64,000 nt of DNA from Leadbetterella sp. (GTDB lineage: Bacteria > Bacteroidota > Bacteroidia > Cytophagales > Spirosomataceae). Under the pieces are notes generated by a model. The model had not been told where the DNA came from, did not search any database, and saw only the letters and a list, made by a program, of their open reading frames with translations. The translations under genes and the position numbers were made by a program. Within the stretch, counting starts at the first letter, position 1; every line of letters begins with the position of its first letter. Where the stretch lies: positions 291,966-355,965 of the forward strand of contig JAHBUH010000002.1 in NCBI GenBank assembly GCA_019638185.1, read 5' to 3'. Shown in pieces: positions 25,629 through 35,883 of the stretch.

Positions 25629-27869
25629 TTACTGCCCGCTCGTATTCACATGCCCTTCCCATTCCGGCGGGTCTACGCCCAGCAGGTGTTTCACAAAGAA
25701 ATCTCTTCTGCGGTGCTCGCCGTAATCGCCGCCCATGGAATGGCCCATGCCGGGTACAAAGAGGAAGTCTACGTACTTATTGGCTTTGATGATGGCGTTT
25801 ATGAGCTGGAAAGTGGAGGCGGGGTCCACGTTATCATCCATTTCACCCAGGATCAGCAGGAGCTTTCCCTGGAGCTTGTGGGCGTGGGTTACATTGGATG
25901 ATTCTTCATATTGTTTACCAATGGGGTAGCCCATCCACTGCTCGTTCCACCAGATCTTGTCCATGCGGTTATCGTGGCAACCGGAGGAGGAAACGGCTAC
26001 TTTGTAGAAATCCGGGTGGTGCAGCAGGGCGCCGGCCGAACTTTGTCCGCCGGCTGAGTTTCCGAAGATGCCTACCCGGCGGATGTCCATGTAAGGGTAG
26101 CGCGTGGCTGCGGCTTTGATCCATTTGATGCGGTCAGGGAAGCCACTGTCTTTCAGGTTTTGCCAGCATACATCGTGGAAGGCCTTGGAGCGGTTAGAGG
26201 TGCCCATACCGTCTATCTGTACTACGATGAAGCCCAGCTCGGCCAGCTGGTGGAGGTCGCCGCGGGAATCGATACCAAAGTTTTTCGGCACGAACGAGTC
26301 GTGGGGTCCGGCGTAAATGTATTCGATCACCGGGTACTTTTTCTTCGGGTCAAAGTGGGAGGGCCGGATGATCATTCCCCAGATATCGGTGCTGTCGTCA
26401 CGGGCCGTGCTCATAAATACCTCGGGCATTACCCAGCCGGTTTTGAGGAGGTCTTTGATGTCAGCTTTTTCCAGCTTCATGACCGTGGAGCCGGTGCGGG
26501 CCTCCCGTAAAACCGTTTCCGGGGCCTGGTCTATCCGCGACCAGGTATCCACAAAATACTTGTAGTCGTGCGAGAATACCGCCCGGTGGTTCCCGTTTTC
26601 ACCCGTAAGACGGGTCAGGCCGCTACCGTCAAAGTTCACGCTGTAAAGCTGGATGAAATAGGGGTCCTGGCCTATCTCTTTTCCGCTTCCTTCAAAGACG
26701 ATCCGGCGGTTGGGCTCATCTACCTGCACCACGCGGCGCACCACCCAGGGGCCTTTGGTGACCTGGTTTTTCACCGTGCCGGTACGGGCATCGTAGAGAT
26801 AGAGATGGTTCCAGCCGTCACGTTCCGACATCCAGATCATTTCTTCCGTACTTTCGGCGTAATGGCGGAAGCGTTTCCCGCTATAATGAATAAAGGTTTT
26901 GCTGCTTTCTTTGATCACCTCCAGGGCCTGGCCGGTGGAGGCATCCACTTTCAGTACGTTATAAACCTGGTGGCCGCGCTGGTTGTATTCAATCACAAAA
27001 CTCCCGCCGTTTTTATGCCATACGGGACCTGAAAGACCGTACTGATTAGGGATGAGGTTCACATCCACGGCCCGGGCGGTGCCTTTTTCCACATCAAAGA
27101 CCACGGGGTAGCGCTGGCTGAGGGCATCGCCGGGTTTGAGGTAATCACGGGTGTGAAGCTTAGGCTGAAGCTGCTCCGTAGGTGAAGATTCAATGAGCGT
27201 AAGGCTTCGTTTCTGACCCGGGCGGACGCGGTTAGAAACAAAATGCCGGGAATCGGGCGACCAGTAAATCCAGGCCGAGTAAAATTCACCCGGTGAGCCG
27301 TCAAAGCTGAGCTGCCGCTCACTGGCGGGGTCATCTGCCCGGCTGACGTACACGTTCGAGTTTTTGATATAGGCTTTCCATTTCTTATCGGGGGAAGCGG
27401 CTGGGTTCCCTTCGCTTTCATCCCTCAGGTTTCCCCAATAGCCCAAGGGCCGGGGTTTGGGCACTTCTCCCAGTGACCTCAGTTCACCGGATTTCAGGTC
27501 GTATTCCCAGTTTTTGCCGTAGGCGGCAAAGCTGAACTGGTTTTCATTCATTTTCAGGCTGCTGAGGTCGTTCATGATGGCCGTTTTTCCGGCTTCCCGG
27601 CTCAGCACCTCCACCAGCTTATCCGTATCAAAGGCCTTTTGTTTCTGTTTGGTTTCGGCATTGACCAGGTAATAAACCGGGCCTTTGGGCGTTTGTACCG
27701 TGTACCAGAACGTATAGGTTTTGTCTATCCAGTTTACATTGACGGGCTCATTATATACCTTATCCCGGGTGCTTTCCTTAATGTAATCGGCCCGTTTATA
27801 GTCGGCCATAGTGCCCTGTCCCCAGGCAGAAAGTGTAGCCAGGCAGAGAAAAATAATTCTAATCTTCAT
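25629..27869 (-). CDS. S9 (DPP IV-like) prolyl oligopeptidase family protein, secreted
   Basis: A 746-residue serine peptidase with a signal peptide ([18 protein letters not shown]), an N-terminal beta-propeller of the DPPIV_N type ([35 protein letters not shown]), and a C-terminal alpha/beta-hydrolase domain. The catalytic triad is Ser605 (FGNSAGGQS), an Asp in GEMDDNVDP (about 678-682) and His710 (GMGHSMGG). It would cleave dipeptides or short peptides in the periplasm. It stands alone on the minus strand. Confidence 0.9.
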   Translation of the reverse strand: MKIRIIFLCLATLSAWGQGTMADYKRADYIKESTRDKVYNEPVNVNWIDKTYTFWYTVQTPKGPVYYLVNAETKQKQKAFDTDKLVEVLSREAGKTAIMNDLSSLKMNENQFSFAAYGKNWEYDLKSGELRSLGEVPKPRPLGYWGNLRDESEGNPAASPDKKWKAYIKNSNVYVSRADDPASERQLSFDGSPGEFYSAWIYWSPDSRHFVSNRVRPGQKRSLTLIESSPTEQLQPKLHTRDYLKPGDALSQRYPVVFDVEKGTARAVDVNLIPNQYGLSGPVWHKNGGSFVIEYNQRGHQVYNVLKVDASTGQALEVIKESSKTFIHYSGKRFRHYAESTEEMIWMSERDGWNHLYLYDARTGTVKNQVTKGPWVVRRVVQVDEPNRRIVFEGSGKEIGQDPYFIQLYSVNFDGSGLTRLTGENGNHRAVFSHDYKYFVDTWSRIDQAPETVLREARTGSTVMKLEKADIKDLLKTGWVMPEVFMSTARDDSTDIWGMIIRPSHFDPKKKYPVIEYIYAGPHDSFVPKNFGIDSRGDLHQLAELGFIVVQIDGMGTSNRSKAFHDVCWQNLKDSGFPDRIKWIKAAATRYPYMDIRRVGIFGNSAGGQSSAGALLHHPDFYKVAVSSSGCHDNRMDKIWWNEQWMGYPIGKQYEESSNVTHAHKLQGKLLLILGEMDDNVDPASTFQLINAIIKANKYVDFLFVPGMGHSMGGDYGEHRRRDFFVKHLLGVDPPEWEGHVNTSGQ

Positions 27870-27994
27870 TATCGGGTTAATCTTTGCTGTAGGAAATTTA
27901 CGTAACTCTTTCCGGTTTGTGGCAAACTGAGCTAAAATATGCGAAAAAAGGAGCAGGAAACGGGGCCGATGTTTTAAAATAACTGTGTACTGTT

Positions 27995-28609
27995 TTAGCC
28001 TTCGCCACCGTAGCTGGTTTGATCTTTCACTCTTAAAATCCTGAATTTTCCATTTTTAATAGTGCAGGTTGGCGCAGGGTTGTCGCTATCGTATATTTTA
28101 TTTTCATTGATTAAGGAAGCTGTTCCTGAGAAAATACCTTCTATATAGCCGCCCGCTTCTGCCCATTGGGTAACGGTGATCATTACTTTCTGCGGACTTA
28201 ACCGGTATCCGTCAAAAGCGGCGTACCAGCCCACTGTATGGGTATAATTTGTGTTATAGGTAGCCTCTGCCGTGCCGGTACTATTGATAACGGGGATATA
28301 AAATGTTACCTTCATGTTCCCGCTGCTTACATCGGCTTTGGTGACAGGATGGTTTTCACCGCTGTCGTCAGTATGCATTTTATCCACTCTTACGGCATTA
28401 AGAAAGCCTGTTTTTCCACCTGTTGATGTAATTATAATTTCTCTGGAAGCCCCTTTTTCATCCACTAAGGTATAAGAAAGTGTATTTACACCTTCAGCGT
28501 TAGTTACGCCGGCCGCCGGCGCTTTTTTTATCGCAGCGGGTTTTTGAGCGCATGCCGAAAAGACCAGGAGTAACCCGGATAATCCTAAAATCAGTTTTTG
28601 CTTTTTCAT
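27995..28609 (-). CDS. Putative lipoprotein of unknown function
   Basis: A 204-residue protein. The signal peptide MKKQKLILGLSGLLLVFSAC carries a lipobox (FSAC). The mature part is predicted beta-rich, with YTLVDEKGASREIIITSTGG, VTFYIPVINSTGTAEATY and IEGIFSGTASLINE. I recognise no family with confidence; the last part resembles proteins that store a test of glycan or salt effects in a beta-sandwich only in a vague way. It lies 30 bases downstream of the OmpA-family gene, probably in one transcription unit. Confidence 0.7.
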   Translation of the reverse strand: MKKQKLILGLSGLLLVFSACAQKPAAIKKAPAAGVTNAEGVNTLSYTLVDEKGASREIIITSTGGKTGFLNAVRVDKMHTDDSGENHPVTKADVSSGNMKVTFYIPVINSTGTAEATYNTNYTHTVGWYAAFDGYRLSPQKVMITVTQWAEAGGYIEGIFSGTASLINENKIYDSDNPAPTCTIKNGKFRILRVKDQTSYGGEG

Positions 28610-28639
28610 AACCTGTATATTTTGTTTTTCGATGTTCCG

Positions 28640-29719
28640 TTATAATTTTATAAATTCCACCCGCCTGTTATTGGCCTTTCCTTCCAGGGTTTGATTGTCG
28701 GCAATGGGTTTTGTCTGGCCATACCCTTTTGCGGTCAGCCTGGAGGCATCAATACCCATTTGTACCAATTGACTTTTCACGGCACCGGCTCTTTGCTGGG
28801 AAAGGTCTAAATTATACCCTTCACTGCCGTCACTGTCGGTATGGCCGCCCACCTCAAATTTTATTTCGGGATTATCTGTCATGATTTGCTTTATCATGTT
28901 TAGGGTACCCATACTTTCGGGTTTAATGGTACTTTTATTGAAGTCGAAATTAATGCCGTGTGTTACAATTTTAGTATCGGTAAATTTTTTACCCAACATA
29001 TTCATTCCCCCGCCTTTGGCCAGCCTGAAGTTTTTAAACAGCATGGCCAGCCCTTCACTGGCATTCCCGCCCACGGCTATATGGGTAGCCGTAAAACCGC
29101 AATCGGGTACCACTAATACCCGGTATTGGTCGCAATACACCTTAATTTGTTTGTTTTTAAATGCAATGGCTATATGGTGCCATTTGTTATGGTAGGATTC
29201 ATTACTGATGGCTGCGGGCAGGTCACCCTGTAAGCTGTTACCGTCAAAATCACATCTGTAATAGCTGTGATTGGTATAAATACCGCCCAAAGTTTGCTTC
29301 CCGTTCCTGAATTCGATGTAAATACCTTCATTTGATTCGAAGCCCATATCCAGCCAGGTATCAAACTCGATGGTGTACTGAGCCGGCAGATAGGCCTTTG
29401 TTTTCATTTTTGGGGCATATTTGCTATAATATTTTGTGATAGCAAAAAGCCGTTCATTCCCCTGGGTATTTACCACGCCCTGCCCACTTTCCAATGACCA
29501 GTGAGCCGGGAATTCGCCATCGGTATCCTCCCTGAAATGATCTTCAAACAAAATGGTATCGCCCGGAACAAAATCGTAATTATTGTAAGTCTTGAAGTCA
29601 TCATCGCGGGGTTTGATGCTGGTGTTTACCTCCTTAGCTACTTCTTTCGGGGTGATGATTGGTGCAAACAAATGGCCGGACAGGATGACCGAGCCGATAA
29701 TTGGGAGAACTTTTTTCAT
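28640..29719 (-). CDS. OmpA-family protein with LamG-like N-terminal domain
   Basis: A 359-residue envelope protein with an N-terminal signal segment. The middle (residues 60-215) is a concanavalin/LamG-like beta-sandwich (FEDHFREDTDGEFPAHWSLESG, YTIEFDTWLDMGF, KWHHIAIAFKNKQIKVYCDQYRV). The C-terminus is an OmpA peptidoglycan-binding domain (GGHTDSDGSEGYNLDLSQQRAGAV, LTAKGYGQTKPIADN, NNRRVEFIKL). It would tether to the cell wall. The lipoprotein gene follows 30 bases later. Confidence 0.87.
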   Translation of the reverse strand: MKKVLPIIGSVILSGHLFAPIITPKEVAKEVNTSIKPRDDDFKTYNNYDFVPGDTILFEDHFREDTDGEFPAHWSLESGQGVVNTQGNERLFAITKYYSKYAPKMKTKAYLPAQYTIEFDTWLDMGFESNEGIYIEFRNGKQTLGGIYTNHSYYRCDFDGNSLQGDLPAAISNESYHNKWHHIAIAFKNKQIKVYCDQYRVLVVPDCGFTATHIAVGGNASEGLAMLFKNFRLAKGGGMNMLGKKFTDTKIVTHGINFDFNKSTIKPESMGTLNMIKQIMTDNPEIKFEVGGHTDSDGSEGYNLDLSQQRAGAVKSQLVQMGIDASRLTAKGYGQTKPIADNQTLEGKANNRRVEFIKL

Positions 29720-29744
29720 CCTTTATAATTTATTAAACATGACC

Positions 29745-29752
29745 CAAAGGTA
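29745..29752 (-). promoter_or_regulatory. -7 promoter element of the OmpA-lipoprotein unit
   Basis: TACCTTTG on the minus strand, 25 bases before the start codon, fits TAnnTTTG. The -33 box is not clear. Confidence 0.4.
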
Positions 29753-29813
29753 GAGAGCAAAAAAGCATGAAAATATCCGCCAAAAGGCGGAATTTTATGA
29801 ATGTATATTCCGC

Positions 29814-29843
29814 TAAATTTGTGACTAAACCCAAAAGGAGGTG
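29814..29843 (+). promoter_or_regulatory. -7 element and strong Shine-Dalgarno of the histidine kinase gene
   Basis: TAAATTTG at 29814-29821 fits the -7 consensus. AGGAGGTG at 29836-29843 is an almost complete anti-16S match 5 bases before a TTG start codon at 29849. Strong Shine-Dalgarno sites are rare in Bacteroidota, and here it may make up for the weak start codon. Confidence 0.55.
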
Positions 29844-29848
29844 TATTC

Positions 29849-31804
29849 TTGAAAAAGGTATTATTTATATTATGTATCATGGTGCTGCCGGGTGTAAAGG
29901 GATTTGCACAGGAACAGAAGCGGGACAGCCTGCTCTTACTGTTGCCTTTACAGAAAACAGACACTCACCAGGTGAAACTATTGTACAGGATAGGCGATAC
30001 CTACGAAACCAATGATGATAAGAAGGCTACTTATTATTATACCGCGGCCTACCGTCTAAGCTGGAAACTGAATTTTACCAAAGGCATGATCCGGTATTAT
30101 TCATGCCAGGGTGAAATACTGAACATGAAAGGAAAATATGCCGAATGTATGGGCCTGCTGAAACAGGGGCTGTCACTTGCCCAAAAAACCGGGGATAAAA
30201 TGCGGGAAGGGATTATGTATGAAAATATGGCCAATACTTTTGGTTATATGGAGGAAATAGATTCTGCGGTAAACTATTATTTTAAATCGCTGAGCATATT
30301 TGACGGATTTAACGATACGCTTAAAGTCTCCAATGTGTATTCAGACCTTTCCAGCATATTCACCAGGAGTGGTAAATTGGAAGATGCACTTTTATACAGC
30401 GATAAGGCCATTCATATTCTGCAGGAATCCCGGGATGTTTATTTACTTGCGGCTATGATCAACCGGGAATCTGTCTTATGGAAAATGAAAAAATATGCAG
30501 CGGCTGAAAACTTAAATAATGATATCATCCGGTTAGCCACAGAACTGCAGGACGATTGGGGCTTAACCGATGCCCTGGTCAATAAATGCAGCCATAGCAG
30601 GGAGTTAGGGCAATACACCTCGCTGAAAAAATATGCGGATGAATTATTTACGGTGGCTGAACGCACGCATAGCGATGCGCTTCTATGCGGAGCCTATTAC
30701 TGGCTGGGCGAAGCCGGGTTTTATAATAAAGATTTTTTAGCGGCTAAAAAAAATGTAGAGACGTCCATAACCCTTGCCCGGGAAAACCGGCTCCCCCAAA
30801 AACTGAAAGACAATTATTTACTGTATTCAAAAATAATTTTAGTGCTGACCGGCGATGTAAATACGGCGGATGTCTATACCACAAAAGCGGATTCCATAGC
30901 GCAGCAAACGATTAATGAGCAGGTATTGAAAGCCACCCAGAATGCAGCTGAAAAATACCAGGCAGAGAAGAAAGACGCACAGATAAAATTGCAGGAGGCC
31001 ACCATTAAACAAGAGCGTTTATGGAAGTATCTTTTAAGTGGTTCGCTGTTCGTATTGCTGCTGATTGGTTTTGTTTCCCTGAGATCTTACCGTAACAGGC
31101 AGAGGTTATTGTTATCGGAAAAAGAATTGCAGGAGGAAAGCATCCGCCGGCTGGAAAACGAAAAACAATTAGCCGCCACCCAGGCTGTTTTAAAGGGCCA
31201 GGAAGAAGAACGCAGCCGGCTGGCCAAAGATTTGCACGACGGGCTGGGGGGCATTCTGTCAAGTGTGAAATATTCATTTAATAACATGAAACCCCGGATT
31301 GTTTTATCGGAAGACAGTGCAAGGGCTTTTGAAAAAAGTATGGGTATGTTAGACGAATCCATTGCCGAACTCCGGCGGGTAGCCCATAATATGATGCCTG
31401 AAACATTAACAAAACTTAGCCTTGATGAAGCATTGCAGGATTTTTGCCGTCAAATCAGCCATAGTCACGCAGTAAGTGTAACCTATCAGAGTTTTGGGAT
31501 GGATGAGCTGCTGACGGATAATACGGTAAAGATAAGTGCGTACCGGATTGTGCAGGAACTGATGAATAATATCCTTAAACATGCGGGGGCATCAAACGCT
31601 ATGGTACAGCTCATGGCGAAAGAAAATATACTGTACATTACGGTGGAGGATGACGGCATGGGTTTTAATGTGCAGCAACTGCCTTATGCGGCAGGCATTG
31701 GCTATAAAAACTTGTCAGGGCGTGTAAATTTCTTAAAAGGGAGCATGGACGTACAGTCTGCACCGGGGAAAGGTACCTCTGTTTATATTGAAATACCCGT
31801 TTAG
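29849..31804 (+). CDS. TPR sensor histidine kinase (HisKA_3 type)
   Basis: A 651-residue sensor. TTG start at 29849, chosen for the strong Shine-Dalgarno and the signal peptide that follows (MKKVLFILCIMVLPGVKGFAQ). Residues 40-350 are TPR-like helices in the periplasm. A membrane segment follows at about 393-411, then a short coiled coil, and the HisKA_3 phosphoacceptor His463 in RSRLAKDLHDGLGGIL. The HATPase domain has the N box VQELMNNILKHAGA and the VEDDGMGFN motif. The NarL-type regulator starts 2 bases after its stop, so the two form a two-component pair. Confidence 0.92.
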   Translation: MKKVLFILCIMVLPGVKGFAQEQKRDSLLLLLPLQKTDTHQVKLLYRIGDTYETNDDKKATYYYTAAYRLSWKLNFTKGMIRYYSCQGEILNMKGKYAECMGLLKQGLSLAQKTGDKMREGIMYENMANTFGYMEEIDSAVNYYFKSLSIFDGFNDTLKVSNVYSDLSSIFTRSGKLEDALLYSDKAIHILQESRDVYLLAAMINRESVLWKMKKYAAAENLNNDIIRLATELQDDWGLTDALVNKCSHSRELGQYTSLKKYADELFTVAERTHSDALLCGAYYWLGEAGFYNKDFLAAKKNVETSITLARENRLPQKLKDNYLLYSKIILVLTGDVNTADVYTTKADSIAQQTINEQVLKATQNAAEKYQAEKKDAQIKLQEATIKQERLWKYLLSGSLFVLLLIGFVSLRSYRNRQRLLLSEKELQEESIRRLENEKQLAATQAVLKGQEEERSRLAKDLHDGLGGILSSVKYSFNNMKPRIVLSEDSARAFEKSMGMLDESIAELRRVAHNMMPETLTKLSLDEALQDFCRQISHSHAVSVTYQSFGMDELLTDNTVKISAYRIVQELMNNILKHAGASNAMVQLMAKENILYITVEDDGMGFNVQQLPYAAGIGYKNLSGRVNFLKGSMDVQSAPGKGTSVYIEIPV

Positions 31805-31806
31805 CT

Positions 31807-32421
31807 ATGTTGCAGATATTTTTGGTGGAAGATCACCCCTTAGTCATTGAAGGCATTCAGGCGATACTTGCGGAAAGCCGGGAGATAAACTGTGCTGCTG
31901 TATTTAAGTATGGAAAAGATGTATTGCTAAAGTTAAAATCGTTTCAACCCGATGTCATTGTGATGGATATTAATTTACCCGATTGCAGCGGTATTGATTT
32001 GTGTAAAGAGGTAAAAGAAAAATATCCGGCAGTAAATATTGTGGCACTAAGCATCACTAATCAGGCTGCCATTATTAAAAAGATGATGGATAATGGTGCT
32101 AAGGGCTTTGTATTAAAAGATGCTGCCCAGCACGAAATTATTGCTGCCATTAAAATGGTGGCTGCCCGGAAATCGTATTTTAGCTATTCAGTGACCCGGT
32201 TACTTAAAGATCAGGCAAAAAATAAGTTACCATCGCTCACCCGGAGAGAAAGGAAGGTACTCGAAAAAATTGCGGATGGATTGACGAACGCCCGGATAGC
32301 CGAATTACTTTTTGTAGATGTCAGCACCATAAAAAGCCACCGGCAGAATTTACTGGCCAAATACAATGTGCAAAATACCGCTGCATTAATCAAACTGGCT
32401 ATCACAGAAAAACTATTGTGA
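31807..32421 (+). CDS. NarL/LuxR-type response regulator
   Basis: A 204-residue regulator with a receiver domain (phosphoacceptor Asp54 in VIVMDINLPDCSG, acidic pocket VEDH) and a C-terminal LuxR helix-turn-helix (LTRRERKVLEKIADGLTNARIAELLFVDVSTIKSHRQNLLAKYNV). It lies 2 bases after the histidine kinase gene and should be its partner. The regulated genes are not evident; nearby candidates are the downstream esterase and GH92 genes or the divergent OmpA unit. Confidence 0.93.
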   Translation: MLQIFLVEDHPLVIEGIQAILAESREINCAAVFKYGKDVLLKLKSFQPDVIVMDINLPDCSGIDLCKEVKEKYPAVNIVALSITNQAAIIKKMMDNGAKGFVLKDAAQHEIIAAIKMVAARKSYFSYSVTRLLKDQAKNKLPSLTRRERKVLEKIADGLTNARIAELLFVDVSTIKSHRQNLLAKYNVQNTAALIKLAITEKLL

Positions 32422-32491
32422 TTTTATAAATTATTTCATTAGGTGTCATTACCAGCTAAAGTTATATTGCAACTTATTTTGGCAGCGCCTT

Positions 32492-33406
32492 ATGAGAAAA
32501 GCAATTCTGACCCTTATGAGTTTTTCGTTTATGATGAATGTGGCCGCACAGGAGGTGATTCCCCTGTATCCCTCCGGCGCCCCGGGCCTGAAAGCCGGCG
32601 GTGTAGTGGAAAAAGCCCCGAAAGAGGGCGGCATCACCCGGATCTCGAATGTGATCCGGCCCACCATCACCATTTATCAGCCTCAGCGTAAAACCACGGA
32701 TGCGGCCGTAGTGATCTGTCCGGGGGGAGGTTACGGTATCCTTGCGTATGATCATGAGGGTACGGAGCTGGCAGAATGGTTCAATGCCCGCGGCATGACG
32801 GCCGTGGTACTGAAGTACCGTTTACCGGAAAGAGATAACTTTGATAACGTCAGCATTCGCCCGTTACAGGACGCACAGGCCGCCATACGCTACATACGTA
32901 AGAATGCCGGTAAGTACGGCCTGGCTAAAGATAAGATCGGGATCATGGGTTTTTCGGCCGGCGGACACCTGGCGGCTACAGCCTCCACGCTGTTTGATAC
33001 CCAGGTGGGCGAAATTACGGATCCTTCGGTTTCCGTACGCCCCGATTTCTCCCTGCTGATCTACCCCGTGATTTCTTTTGATCAGGAGATCACCCATGCC
33101 GGATCCAAGGAAAACCTGATCGGGAAAACCCCTTCCCCGGAAGACGAGATCCGCTTTTCACCGGAAAAGCAGGTCAAAGCAAATACTCCGCCGGCTTTCC
33201 TGGTTTCTACCACTGACGACTGGGTGTCACCCGAAAACTCCATTGCCTATTTCCTGGCCTGCAAAAAGAACAAAGTACCCGTGGAAATGCATATTTATGA
33301 AAAAGGCGGCCACGGTTACGCCCTGAAAGACCTGGGGCTGGGGCCGGTGCAGTCGTGGCCCGACCGCCTGGAGGACTGGTTAAAATCCAGGGGAATTTTG
33401 AAGTAA
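32492..33406 (+). CDS. Secreted alpha/beta hydrolase, esterase/BD-FAE-like
   Basis: A 304-residue protein with a signal peptide (MRKAILTLMSFSFMMNVAAQ). It has the oxyanion motif VVICPGGGYGILAYDHEG, the nucleophile elbow GFSAGGHLAAT, STTDDWVSPENS (acid) and KGGHGYAL (histidine), like the acetyl-xylan or feruloyl esterase-related hydrolases found in polysaccharide loci. It is followed 24 bases later by the GH92 gene, with which it is probably cotranscribed, so a role in deacylating a glycan is plausible but inferred. Confidence 0.85.
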   Translation: MRKAILTLMSFSFMMNVAAQEVIPLYPSGAPGLKAGGVVEKAPKEGGITRISNVIRPTITIYQPQRKTTDAAVVICPGGGYGILAYDHEGTELAEWFNARGMTAVVLKYRLPERDNFDNVSIRPLQDAQAAIRYIRKNAGKYGLAKDKIGIMGFSAGGHLAATASTLFDTQVGEITDPSVSVRPDFSLLIYPVISFDQEITHAGSKENLIGKTPSPEDEIRFSPEKQVKANTPPAFLVSTTDDWVSPENSIAYFLACKKNKVPVEMHIYEKGGHGYALKDLGLGPVQSWPDRLEDWLKSRGILK

Positions 33407-33429
33407 GAAATAATTAGCAGACATTATCC

Positions 33430-35691
33430 ATGAAAAAAATAATAGTATTCCTGTTTATTACCCTCCAGGCCACCGCCCAGGACTGGGTACAATACGTGAG
33501 CCCGCTGGTGGGCACCCAATCCAAGCACTCCCTGTCTACCGGGAATACCTACCCGGCCATAGCCATGCCCTGGGGCATGAATTTCTGGACACCGCAGACC
33601 GGGAAAATGGGCGACGGCTGGACGTATACCTATGACGCCGATAAGATCCGGGGTTTTAAGCAGACCCACCAGCCCAGTCCGTGGATCAATGACTACGGCC
33701 AGTTCAGCATCATGCCGGTGGTGGGGAAGCCGGAATATCAGCAGGATAAACGCGCCAGCTGGTTTTCGCACAAATCCGAAAAGGCTTACCCGCATTACTA
33801 CTCCGTGTACCTGGCAGATCACGATATCGTGACCGAAATGACCCCTACGGAGCGGGCGGCGATGTTTCGGTTCACTTTCCCTGAAAATAAGAATTCTTAC
33901 GTGGTGGCGGATGCCTACGACCGCGGATCTTACGTGAAGATCATCCCCGAAGAAAACAAGATCATCGGTTACACCACCCGGAACAGTGGGGGCGTGCCGG
34001 AGAATTTTAAGAATTACTTTGTCATCACGTTTGATAAGCCGTTTACGTATAAGGCTACGGTGACGGATAGCACCCTGACCGAAAACCGGAACGAGACACA
34101 GGCCAAGCATGCCTACGCGGTCATCGGGTTTTCTACCCGGAAAGGCGAGCAGGTTCATGCCCGGGTGGCGTCGTCTTTCATCAGCTTTGAACAGGCCGAA
34201 CTTAACCTGAAAGAACTGGGGAATGATACGTTTGATCAGCTGAAAGCCAAAGGGAGAGCCCGGTGGAACGAGGTGCTGGGGCGCATCCAGGTGAAGGATG
34301 AAAATACGGATAAACTCCGCACCTTCTATTCCTGCCTGTACCGCTCCCTGCTGTTTCCCCGGAGTTTTTACGAGATCGATGCCCGGGGACAGGTCATGCA
34401 TTACAGCCCCTATAACGGCCAGGTACTTCCGGGCTATATGTTTACAGATACGGGCTTTTGGGATACTTTTCGTGCGTTATTCCCTTTCCTGAACCTGATG
34501 TATCCTTCCATGAACGTGAAGATGCAGGAAGGCCTGGTGAATGCTTATAAGGAAAGCGGCTTTTTGCCCGAATGGGCCAGTCCGGGCCATCGCGACTGCA
34601 TGGTAGGAAATAACTCGGCCTCTGTGGTGGCCGATGCTTACCTGAAGGGGCTGCGTGGCTATGACATCGAAACCCTGTGGGAGGCCGTAGTGCATGCCAC
34701 TACTAACGTACACCCCAAAGTAGGTTCTACCGGCCGGAAAGGAGCCGATTATTATAACGAGCTGGGCTATGTGCCTTACGATGTAAAGATCAATGAAAAC
34801 GCCGCCCGTACGCTGGAGTATGCCTTTAACGACTGGTCCATTTACAAACTGGGCAAGGCCCTGGGTAAGCCGGAGTCGGAGATCGGTATTTATGCCAAAA
34901 GGGCCTATAACTACAAGAACTTATACGATATGGAGACCGGCCTGATGCGGGGCAAGAATAAAAACGGCCTGTTTCAGGCGCCGTTTAACCCACTGAAGTG
35001 GGGCGATGCCTTTACCGAGGGCAACAGCTGGCATTATACCTGGTCTGTGTTCCATGATCCGCAGGGGCTTATTAATCTTATGGGTGGAAAGAAGAACTTT
35101 AGCCACATGCTGGATTCGGTGTTTACGGTACCCCCGCTGTTTGACGACAGCTACTACGGTTTCGTGATCCACGAGATCCGCGAAATGCAGATCATGAACA
35201 TGGGAAATTACGCCCACGGCAATCAGCCCGTTCAGCACATGATCTACCTCTACAATTATTCCGGCGAACCCTGGAAGGCCCAGTACTGGACCCGCGAAGT
35301 GATGGATAAACTGTACACGCCGTATCCTGACGGGTACTGCGGCGACGAAGATAACGGCCAGACCTCGGCCTGGTATGTGTTCACGGCCATGGGCTTTTAC
35401 CCGGTTTGCCCGGGAACGGACGAGTACGTTTTAGGGTCACCCCAATTCAAAGACATGACGCTGAATTTTGAAAACGGGAAAAAGCTGAGGCTTTCAGCAC
35501 CGGCTAACGCACCGGCTAACCGCTACCTGAAGTCCGTGAAGCTGAACGGTGTTAATCACACTAAAAACTACTTTACCCATAAGCAGCTGCAGAGCGGCGG
35601 GGCGGTGATCTACGAAATGAGCAGCACGCCGAACAAAAGCCGGGGCACGGCGGAGAAGGATTTTCCGTATTCGTTTTCCAGGGAGTTTTGA
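33430..35691 (+). CDS. GH92 exo-alpha-mannosidase, secreted
   Basis: A 753-residue calcium-dependent inverting mannosidase with a signal peptide (MKKIIVFLFITLQATAQ) and the GH92 start YVSPLVGTQSKHSLSTGNTYPAIAMPWGMN. By spacing to the Bacteroides enzyme BT3990, the catalytic acid is Glu530 (FTEGNSWHYTW) and the base region is Asp639/Asp641 (GDEDNGQTSAW). The His-Glu pair linked to alpha-1,2 specificity is present as His581-Glu582 (VIHEIREMQ). It should trim alpha-1,2-mannose in the periplasm. It is the last gene of the esterase-GH92 pair. Confidence 0.92.
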   Translation: MKKIIVFLFITLQATAQDWVQYVSPLVGTQSKHSLSTGNTYPAIAMPWGMNFWTPQTGKMGDGWTYTYDADKIRGFKQTHQPSPWINDYGQFSIMPVVGKPEYQQDKRASWFSHKSEKAYPHYYSVYLADHDIVTEMTPTERAAMFRFTFPENKNSYVVADAYDRGSYVKIIPEENKIIGYTTRNSGGVPENFKNYFVITFDKPFTYKATVTDSTLTENRNETQAKHAYAVIGFSTRKGEQVHARVASSFISFEQAELNLKELGNDTFDQLKAKGRARWNEVLGRIQVKDENTDKLRTFYSCLYRSLLFPRSFYEIDARGQVMHYSPYNGQVLPGYMFTDTGFWDTFRALFPFLNLMYPSMNVKMQEGLVNAYKESGFLPEWASPGHRDCMVGNNSASVVADAYLKGLRGYDIETLWEAVVHATTNVHPKVGSTGRKGADYYNELGYVPYDVKINENAARTLEYAFNDWSIYKLGKALGKPESEIGIYAKRAYNYKNLYDMETGLMRGKNKNGLFQAPFNPLKWGDAFTEGNSWHYTWSVFHDPQGLINLMGGKKNFSHMLDSVFTVPPLFDDSYYGFVIHEIREMQIMNMGNYAHGNQPVQHMIYLYNYSGEPWKAQYWTREVMDKLYTPYPDGYCGDEDNGQTSAWYVFTAMGFYPVCPGTDEYVLGSPQFKDMTLNFENGKKLRLSAPANAPANRYLKSVKLNGVNHTKNYFTHKQLQSGGAVIYEMSSTPNKSRGTAEKDFPYSFSREF

Positions 35692-35859
35692 TAGTAAGCT
35701 CTTTAAGAAGTCTGAAGATTTTAGAGCGGTATTGAAAAAAGTATTACGCAAAATCAAAAAGAAACTTTTGAGGAAAATGGAAAACAAACCAATGTAATCC
35801 CCGCATGGGAATGGCTTTTGGAAATGTAAATACTTTTAGTTTTTAGTTTCATTAACTCC

Positions 35860-35867
35860 TACCTTTG
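35860..35867 (+). promoter_or_regulatory. -7 promoter element of mgtE
   Basis: TACCTTTG fits TAnnTTTG, with a TTTA at 35835-35838 in a -33 position (21-base gap). It lies 16 bases before the ATG. Confidence 0.5.
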
Positions 35868-35883
35868 CGAAAAACCCGTTGAA

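Noticed and set aside
35200-35260. GNQP in the GH92 enzyme where many members have GNEP, first read as loss of the catalytic acid
   Set aside because: By spacing to the well-studied enzyme, the catalytic acid is Glu530 in the EGNSWHY motif and the base is Asp641; both are present, as is the His581-Glu582 alpha-1,2 motif. The GNQP site is a different residue.
35692-35793. Lys-rich frame (FKKSEDFRAVLKKVLRKIKK...) after the GH92 gene
   Set aside because: It has no start codon of its own before the last few residues and overlaps the end of GH92 in another frame. It may be a relic of a lost gene, but the support is too weak.
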